Source: Mesorhizobium sp.
Lineage (GTDB): Bacteria; Pseudomonadota; Alphaproteobacteria; Rhizobiales; Rhizobiaceae
Assembly: GCF_023954305.1 (NCBI RefSeq)
Contig: NZ_JAMLIG010000003.1
Coordinates: 310,001-374,000 of the forward strand
Direction of reading: 5' to 3'
Length of the DNA stretch: 64,000 nt
The position numbers and the translations under genes are program-made. Position 1 is the first letter of the stretch. Every line of letters starts with the position of its first letter. The notes beneath the pieces were generated by a model, which searched no databases, had not been told where the DNA came from, and saw nothing but the letters and a program-made list of their open reading frames with translations. Below are positions 58,616-64,000 of this stretch, in pieces.

Positions 58616-59421
58616 GAGGCCACGCCTTTGCCGTCGCCTTCTTGCTTGTGGCGTCCTGGCCAGGTCACACGGCCCAGACCCCGAAAGGCGGCTCTCTCGA
58701 TGCGCGTGTGACCAGCGTCACCTATCAGGAAAACAACGTCGTCCAGGTCTTCGCCACCTACGGCATCTCGACGATGATCATCTTCGACGAGGAGGAGAAA
58801 TTCGAGACGATCTCGCTCGGCGACACCGACAGCTGGCAGGTCGTGCCAGCCGAGAAGGGCAACATCCTGTTCGTCAAGCCGATCGCCAAGGACGTCGTGA
58901 CGAACATGAACGTCGTGACGACCAAGCGCATCTACTATCTCGAGCTTCATGACTTCGCGCCCGAAGCCGGCCGCAAGGTTTTTGGAATCCGCTTCCATTA
59001 TCCGGAGAAGAACCTGAACGCGGCGTTGCGTCAGGAGGCGGAACAGCGCGCCGCCTGGCCGAATATCGCAGGCATCGACAAGGCCAACGTCAATATCGAC
59101 TATTCGTTCTCCGGTGACGCGCGGCTAAAGCCGCTGATGGTCTTCGACGACGGCAACAAGACCTTCTTCAAGTTCGACGGCCAAGTGCCGGCGATCTTCG
59201 CCGTCAACTCGGATTTCTCCGAGACGCTGCGGAACTTCCGCAGGGAAGGGGAGTACATTGTCGTCGACGGCACAGCGACCCAGTTCACCCTTCGCGACGG
59301 CAATCAGTGGGTCTGCATCTTCAATCTGAGGAAGCCCGATTTCGGGGCGCCGGACCCTGCCATTCTAGGTCCGGTCGAGGAGACACAAGCGAAACGTCGG
59401 CGCCGGAGCGGCAACGGATGA
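58612..59421 (+). CDS. virB9: VirB9-like outer-membrane complex protein
   Basis: A 269-residue exported protein (signal HAFAVAFLLVASWPGHTAQ) with the VirB9/TrbG pattern: ATYGISTMIIFDEEEKFETI, SLGDTDSWQVVPAEKGNILF, VTTKRIYYLELHDF, and a C-terminal domain (VNIDYSFSGDARLKPLMVFD, DGNKTFFKFDGQVPAIFAV). It binds the lipoprotein and VirB10 in the core complex. Overlaps virB10 by ATGA. Confidence 0.94.
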   Translation: MRGHAFAVAFLLVASWPGHTAQTPKGGSLDARVTSVTYQENNVVQVFATYGISTMIIFDEEEKFETISLGDTDSWQVVPAEKGNILFVKPIAKDVVTNMNVVTTKRIYYLELHDFAPEAGRKVFGIRFHYPEKNLNAALRQEAEQRAAWPNIAGIDKANVNIDYSFSGDARLKPLMVFDDGNKTFFKFDGQVPAIFAVNSDFSETLRNFRREGEYIVVDGTATQFTLRDGNQWVCIFNLRKPDFGAPDPAILGPVEETQAKRRRRSGNG

Positions 59422-60638
59422 AACGCTCTCCCGAACTTGAAACCCTGGCCGACAACGACGATCCCGTCATCGCCGACACCTCCGTCCGTCGCAAGCAGCT
59501 GGCCGGTGGCGCCGTACTGATCCTGCTCGGCCTCGTGGCCGGCTACATGGTCCTCGCCGGCCGGCAGCCGCCGGTGCGCGACATGCTCGACGGGGACGAG
59601 GAATTCACCACGACGACGTTCCGGCCGCCCTCTTTCGTGCGCGAGGGCGAACCGGCGCCTGAGCCGCCCCCGCCGGATGTGGTTCAAATACCGCCTCCAC
59701 CCCCACCCCCGCCTCCGGCAGAAGAGGTCGATACCACCGAGTTCGAGGTGCCACCTCCGCCCGTGCCCGGTGCCGCCCCGCCGCCCCCCGAAGCCGCCGA
59801 GGCCGCTGCGGAAGAGTTTCCGGAAAGGCTCCGGTCGAAACTGATCGTGCTCGATAATCCCGATTCGAGCGGGCCGGGCACTCTGACCGGAGGGGAGGGG
59901 GAGGGGCTCACCGTGGCGGGTGAGGATCGGAGCAGCAAGTTTCTGGCGGCTGCGATCAGCCTGGCCGATCGCAGCGCCAAAGCCAGGAAGATCGAGCGGA
60001 TCGACGCCCTGGTTCCGGAGGGCACGCTCGTCCCGGGTATTCTGGAGACGGCCATTGTCAGCGATCTGCCGGGGCAGGTGAGGGCGATCGTCTCCCAGGA
60101 CGTCTATTCTTTCGATGGACGGCGGGTGCTGATCCCCACCGGAACGCGCCTCATCGGTGAATACCAATCGGAGATCACGCGCGGCCAGACGCGGATCTTC
60201 GTCGTCTGGAGCCGTATGCTGCGCGATGACGGTGTGACAGTCCGGTTGAACTCGATCGGCGCCGACAGTCTGGGCCGGTCGGGACTGACGGGCCGAGTCG
60301 ACAAGAAATTCCGCGAGCGCTTCGGCGCCGCCATTTTGCTGTCAATCGTCGGCGCAGGCGCCAGCTATCTGACGGGCTACGGCAGCCAGACCGCATCCGG
60401 CGACAGCGACGATGCGCAGCGCGCGGAAGAGCTGGCCAGGCAAATACTCGCGCAAACCTTCTCGGACATGGCCAACCAGGCGCTCGGCGACTCTCTCCGC
60501 ATCCCGCCCACGATCAGCGTGAGCCAGGGTGAGCGCATCTTCGTTTTCGTTCGGCAGGATCTCGACTTCTCCGCACTCTACGAAGACCCGGTCGACGAAG
60601 CGTTGAAGGAAATACGCCGTGAACGTGGCCTCAACTGA
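59418..60638 (+). CDS. virB10: VirB10-like core channel protein
   Basis: A 406-residue bitopic protein: cytoplasmic head, one transmembrane helix (QLAGGAVLILLGLVAGYMVL), a proline-rich periplasmic stretch (about 80-130, with PPPPPPPPPAEE), and the TrbI/VirB10 beta-barrel domain (EGTLVPGILETAIVSDLPGQ, VLIPTGTRLIGEYQSEITRG, QTRIFVVWSRMLRDDGVTV). It spans both membranes in the core complex. Its end overlaps the virB11 start by 20 bp. Confidence 0.95.
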   Translation: MKRSPELETLADNDDPVIADTSVRRKQLAGGAVLILLGLVAGYMVLAGRQPPVRDMLDGDEEFTTTTFRPPSFVREGEPAPEPPPPDVVQIPPPPPPPPPAEEVDTTEFEVPPPPVPGAAPPPPEAAEAAAEEFPERLRSKLIVLDNPDSSGPGTLTGGEGEGLTVAGEDRSSKFLAAAISLADRSAKARKIERIDALVPEGTLVPGILETAIVSDLPGQVRAIVSQDVYSFDGRRVLIPTGTRLIGEYQSEITRGQTRIFVVWSRMLRDDGVTVRLNSIGADSLGRSGLTGRVDKKFRERFGAAILLSIVGAGASYLTGYGSQTASGDSDDAQRAEELARQILAQTFSDMANQALGDSLRIPPTISVSQGERIFVFVRQDLDFSALYEDPVDEALKEIRRERGLN

Positions 60639-61647
60639 CCTCGCGTCCAACCGGCACTATTTCCTCTATCGGGCGCTTGCTCCGCTGAAGGCGTTCCTGA
60701 ACGATGCGGAGGTGGTCGAGATCTCGGTCAATCGGCCCGGGCAGGTCTATGTCGAACGTCTCGGCTCGGCGCACATGGAGTTCGAAGAAGTTCCGGAGCT
60801 CACCACGGCCGAGATCGTCAACATCGGCGAGCGCGTGGCGGCGAGCACCAACCAGTTCGTCAGCCCCGCCAATCCGATCCTCAGCGCAGCGCTTCCCACG
60901 GGCGAGCGCATCCAGGTCGTTCTGCCGCCCGCGGCGCCGGATGGCGGCACGCTGTCGATCCGCAAACAGGTCATCAGCAACTTCACACTCGAAGACTACC
61001 GCGACCAGGGATCGCTCGACCAGGTGACGGTTGCGGTCGGTGGCCTGAGCGAAACCGACCAGGCCCTGGTCGAGCAGCTCTCGGCCAGGGACATCTACGG
61101 CTTTATCAGGACGGCGATCGTCAATCGGGTGTCGATCCTGATCAGCGGCGGCACCTCGAGCGGCAAGACGACCTTCCTGAACGCCTGCCTCAGGACCGTC
61201 GACCCGCATGAGCGGATCATCACGCTGGAAGACACACGCGAGCTGTTCCCGCCTCAGAAGAACGCTGTCCATCTGCTCGCATCGCGCGGCGATCAGGGAA
61301 CGGCGAGCGTGACGATCCAGTCCTTGCTCGAGGCCTCGCTGCGCATGCGGCCGGATCGCCTCTTCGTTGGCGAGGTGCGGGGATCGGAAGCCTTCGCCTT
61401 CCTGCGCGCCATCAACACGGGTCATCCGGGATCCATGTCGACGGTTCATGCCGACACGCCGCTTGGCGCCTATGAACAGCTCGCCATGATGGTCATGCAG
61501 TCGGGCCTGTCGGCCGCCTACCCGAAGGCCGATCTCATCTCGTACATCCAGAGCGTCATTCCGATCGTCATCCAGTTGCGCAGGGAAGGGGGCCGACGTG
61601 GCGTCTCCGAGATTTTCTTCGCGCGCGAACGGATGGATGTGCCATGA
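60619..61647 (+). CDS. virB11: VirB11-type T4SS ATPase
   Basis: A 342-residue hexameric ATPase: Walker A GGTSSGKTTFLNA at 177-189, Asp box IITLEDTRELFP, Walker B RPDRLFVGEVRGSEAFAFLR and His box NTGHPGSMSTVHADT. It runs pilus assembly and substrate handover. GTG 60619 is used as the start, overlapping virB10; the stop overlaps virD4 (ATGA). Confidence 0.95.
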   Translation: MNVASTDLASNRHYFLYRALAPLKAFLNDAEVVEISVNRPGQVYVERLGSAHMEFEEVPELTTAEIVNIGERVAASTNQFVSPANPILSAALPTGERIQVVLPPAAPDGGTLSIRKQVISNFTLEDYRDQGSLDQVTVAVGGLSETDQALVEQLSARDIYGFIRTAIVNRVSILISGGTSSGKTTFLNACLRTVDPHERIITLEDTRELFPPQKNAVHLLASRGDQGTASVTIQSLLEASLRMRPDRLFVGEVRGSEAFAFLRAINTGHPGSMSTVHADTPLGAYEQLAMMVMQSGLSAAYPKADLISYIQSVIPIVIQLRREGGRRGVSEIFFARERMDVP

Positions 61648-63683
61648 CCGGCTCGCTTCGCGTCTTCTATCTCGGCTTCTGTCTGGCCATCGCCTTGGCG
61701 GCCTGGCTGCTGGCCTATGGTCTCGTGCTACAAATCGTCTATGGCGACGGACGGATCCTGCAGGCGACCATCACAACAAATTCGTTCGCGCCGTTCGAAC
61801 AGCTTCTCGCATATGGCGATAGCTCCGTCCTGCGCGCCGTGGCGCTGGGCGCACTCTTGCCTGCGTGCCTGGTCGCCGGCGTTATCGCCTATGCCGGTCT
61901 GCGCCCCAATTCGAGCCCCCTCGGCGACGCCCGCTTCCAGACAGCGATGTCGCTGCGACGCGACGGATGGTTCCGAAAGAGAGGCAAGATACTTGGTCGT
62001 TTCGGACGGCAGATTCTTCGCGTCGATGACGACCGGCATCACCTGATCATCGGACCGACGCGCTCGGGGAAGGGCGCCTGCTACGTCGTGCCCAACGCGC
62101 TGACACACGAAGGCTCAATGATCGTCACCGACCTCAAGGGCGAGATATTCCGCAGCACGGCCGGCTATCGCAAATCGAAGGGCAACCAGGTCTTCCTGTT
62201 CGCGCCGGGATCGGAGAGGACGCATCGCTACAACCCGCTCGACTTCATTCGGCCGGATCGCGGCGACCGAACCACCGACATCCAGAACATGGCCGCAATC
62301 CTCGTCCCGGAAGTCACCGAGTCCGAGAACTCGATCTGGCAGGCCACGGCCCAGCAGGTCATGGCCGGCGCGATCAGCTACATTAACGAAAGCGCCTTCT
62401 ACGAGGGACATCGCAACCTCGGCGAGGTCACGGCCTTCTTCAACAGCGGGGCGAATCTGCAGGCGCTGATGATCCTCATCAAGGAGCGCGAGCCCTACCT
62501 GTCCCGTTTCACGGTGGAGAGTTTCAACGCCTACATCGCCCTGTCCGAGCGCGCTGCAGCGTCGGCGCTGCTCGACATCCAGAAGGCGCTCAGGCCGTTC
62601 CGCAACGAGCGCGTGATTGCGGCGACGTCGGTCACCGACATGGACCTGCGCGCCCTGAAGCATCGGCCGGTCTCGATTTATCTCGCGCCCAACGTCACCG
62701 ACATCACGCTGCTGCGGCCGCTCCTCGCGCTCTTCGTGCAACAGACCCTCGATGTACTCATGCTCGAGCATACGGAGCGATCCGTGCCGATCTACTTCCT
62801 GCTCGACGAATTCCGGCAGCTCAAAAAAATGAGCGAGATCACGACCAAGCTGCCTTATGTGGCGGGCTACAACATCAAGATGGCGTTTGTGATTCAGGAC
62901 CTGAAGAACCTGGACGAGATCTACGGCGAAACCTCCCGTCACTCAATGATGGGCAATTGTGGCTATCAGCTCGTCTTCGGCGCGAACGACCAGGTGACCG
63001 CGGAAGCCGTCTCGAAGGGACTCGGCAAGCGCACGGTCCGCTACAAGACCGAATCCCGCACGATCGAGCTGATGGGTTTGCATAGGCGTACCAAGGTCGA
63101 ACAGTTGCGCGAACGCGACCTGATGATGCCGCAGGAAGTCCGGCAGATGCCGGCGAGCAAGATGGTCATCATGGCCGAGGGCCAGAACCCGATCTTCGCC
63201 GACAAGCTGCGGTTCTTCAGGACTGCGCCGTTCAAGACGATGGAGTGGTTCTCGCGGGCTAACCTGCCGGACGTGCCGACAATCGAGTTCCTACCACAGC
63301 GACCCGTGCCGGCAACAATTCCGTCCTACGCTGGCCAGGATGCCGATGCCTTGAAATCGGAGGGGCAGGGCGCCCCACCGGAGGAGAAGGCAAAGCGTCC
63401 CGCTCGGAAATCACCGGCCGCACCAAAGCCCGAGGCCGCCGGCGGCAGGGGCCAAGGAGCGGCGTTCGCTGCCGCGATGACACCGCCGCGGGCAGGGGCT
63501 TCTGCGAGGCCCGCGCGCGGCGCACTCGATGCGCGTTTCGCCAAAGCCGCTCGAAAACTGAAGGCTCTCGCCAAGGCGCCGGCCAGGTCCGGGAGCCAGC
63601 GCGGAAAGACTGCCAGTTGGTCACGGGTGTTCGACGAGACCGTTCCAGACGAACTGGAGATCGCTGAGGCCGACGCGGGCTGA
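61644..63683 (+). CDS. virD4: VirD4/TraG-type coupling protein
   Basis: A 679-residue coupling protein: two N-terminal transmembrane helices, GDARFQTAMSL, Walker A GPTRSGKGACYVVPN at 137-151, TDLKGEIFRSTAGYR, Walker B VPIYFLLDEFRQLKKM, and AFVIQDLKNLDEIYG. The last 140 residues form an Ala/Pro/Lys-rich tail outside the conserved domain. It links relaxase-bound DNA (or effectors) to the channel. No relaxase is in the window; it is expected beyond the right edge. Confidence 0.95.
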   Translation: MTGSLRVFYLGFCLAIALAAWLLAYGLVLQIVYGDGRILQATITTNSFAPFEQLLAYGDSSVLRAVALGALLPACLVAGVIAYAGLRPNSSPLGDARFQTAMSLRRDGWFRKRGKILGRFGRQILRVDDDRHHLIIGPTRSGKGACYVVPNALTHEGSMIVTDLKGEIFRSTAGYRKSKGNQVFLFAPGSERTHRYNPLDFIRPDRGDRTTDIQNMAAILVPEVTESENSIWQATAQQVMAGAISYINESAFYEGHRNLGEVTAFFNSGANLQALMILIKEREPYLSRFTVESFNAYIALSERAAASALLDIQKALRPFRNERVIAATSVTDMDLRALKHRPVSIYLAPNVTDITLLRPLLALFVQQTLDVLMLEHTERSVPIYFLLDEFRQLKKMSEITTKLPYVAGYNIKMAFVIQDLKNLDEIYGETSRHSMMGNCGYQLVFGANDQVTAEAVSKGLGKRTVRYKTESRTIELMGLHRRTKVEQLRERDLMMPQEVRQMPASKMVIMAEGQNPIFADKLRFFRTAPFKTMEWFSRANLPDVPTIEFLPQRPVPATIPSYAGQDADALKSEGQGAPPEEKAKRPARKSPAAPKPEAAGGRGQGAAFAAAMTPPRAGASARPARGALDARFAKAARKLKALAKAPARSGSQRGKTASWSRVFDETVPDELEIAEADAG

Positions 63684-64000
63684 CCGCTCGTTGACATTGA
63701 GTCCGCCATTTGAAAGACAGGCGCCGGCGCGTGGAACCGCATCGCGGTCACGACCGTGGTGCGCGCACGGTCTGCAACCAGATTCCAACAGGACGGAAAA
63801 CAGCGTGCCGCAGTGTTGCTCTGGGATGCTCGAACGTCAGTCGCGATGCCGTGCGAAGCTGCTGCCGGCGAAAGCCCTGAAGATCGACAGGGATCCTGGT
63901 GGCGGGTTGTGAGCAACAGGGCTGTTGCTCGCGTTTGACGGGCTTGAAGGTCGCGAAATGAAGTATTCGTCTAGGGGATTGGGCGAGTCGGGCGACTTTG
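63684..64000 (+). other. Right-edge stretch with a hairpin, no gene seen
   Basis: No convincing gene begins in these 317 bp. A perfect inverted repeat GAGCAACAG/CTGTTGCTC with 2-nt centre lies at 63911-63930, 230 bp after virD4. It may be a terminator of the virB operon, although no T-run follows, or a binding site. Confidence 0.4.

Noticed and set aside
1..64000. tRNA or rRNA genes
   Set aside because: No cloverleaf-like or rRNA-like stretch was recognised in reading, including near the integrase; a covariance-model scan was not possible.

Overview
The window looks like part of a large repABC replicon from a high-GC alphaproteobacterium of the Hyphomicrobiales (rhizobia-like; Phyllobacteriaceae or Rhizobiaceae are the likeliest families). 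The evidence is a repABC module with its countertranscribed RNA, a complete VirB/VirD4 type IV secretion operon, a LuxI/LuxR pair, several toxin-antitoxin modules and a dense mosaic of mobile elements. Everything here is read from the sequence and from knowledge of protein families. No database search was run.

Layout. (1) 1-11.8 kb: an accessory catabolic cluster for a CoA-activated carboxylic acid. One arm runs leftward: two thiolase-like proteins without the usual cysteine, a duplicated OB-fold/DUF35 protein, a metallo-beta-lactamase-fold hydrolase and the start of an acyl-CoA synthetase. The other arm runs rightward: MaoC-type hydratase, SDR, TetR regulator, enoyl-CoA hydratase, two-subunit CoA-transferase, a broken and an intact branched-chain-type ABC ATPase, and an esterase. 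(2) 11.8-15.7 kb: nested insertion sequences. An IS630 copy is cut by an IS21 element (its istA has an in-frame amber codon), which also cuts an IS66 remnant. (3) 16-22.8 kb: a stress/defence-like stretch with a DUF5677 protein, a RelA/SpoT-domain protein, a membrane DUF2235 hydrolase, a Xre-RES toxin-antitoxin pair, and a DUF1403-ScpB pair behind an 11-bp perfect inverted repeat. (4) 22.9-28.6 kb: a TniA/TniB/TniQ transposition module bounded by TGAGAC-type repeats, a tyrosine recombinase and a Phd-VapC pair. (5) 28.8-32.8 kb: repABC with an antisense RNA of about 54 nt. (6) 33.4-37.7 kb: WGR protein, class II Fic protein with a 13-bp repeat array upstream, an IS5 element and small regulators.

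(7) 37.7-48.4 kb: a polar amino-acid ABC importer (Ehu-like) with a DoeB-like deacylase and a GNAT acetyltransferase, then LuxI/LuxR, a small Xre regulator, two unusual PLP enzymes (threonine-synthase-like and cysteine-synthase-like) and a PduX-like GHMP kinase. I regard this as the most promising undescribed system in the window: kinase plus PLP enzymes suggest phosphorylation of a hydroxy-amino acid followed by beta-replacement or elimination, placed next to quorum sensing and an amino-acid importer. (8) 48.4-63.7 kb: three tandem nuclease-fold secreted proteins and a secreted protein read leftward, divergent from the T4SS operon: transglycosylase, virB2, B3, B4, a second transglycosylase, B5, a B7-like lipoprotein, B6, B8, B9, B10, B11 and virD4. 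No relaxase lies inside the window; it would be expected downstream.
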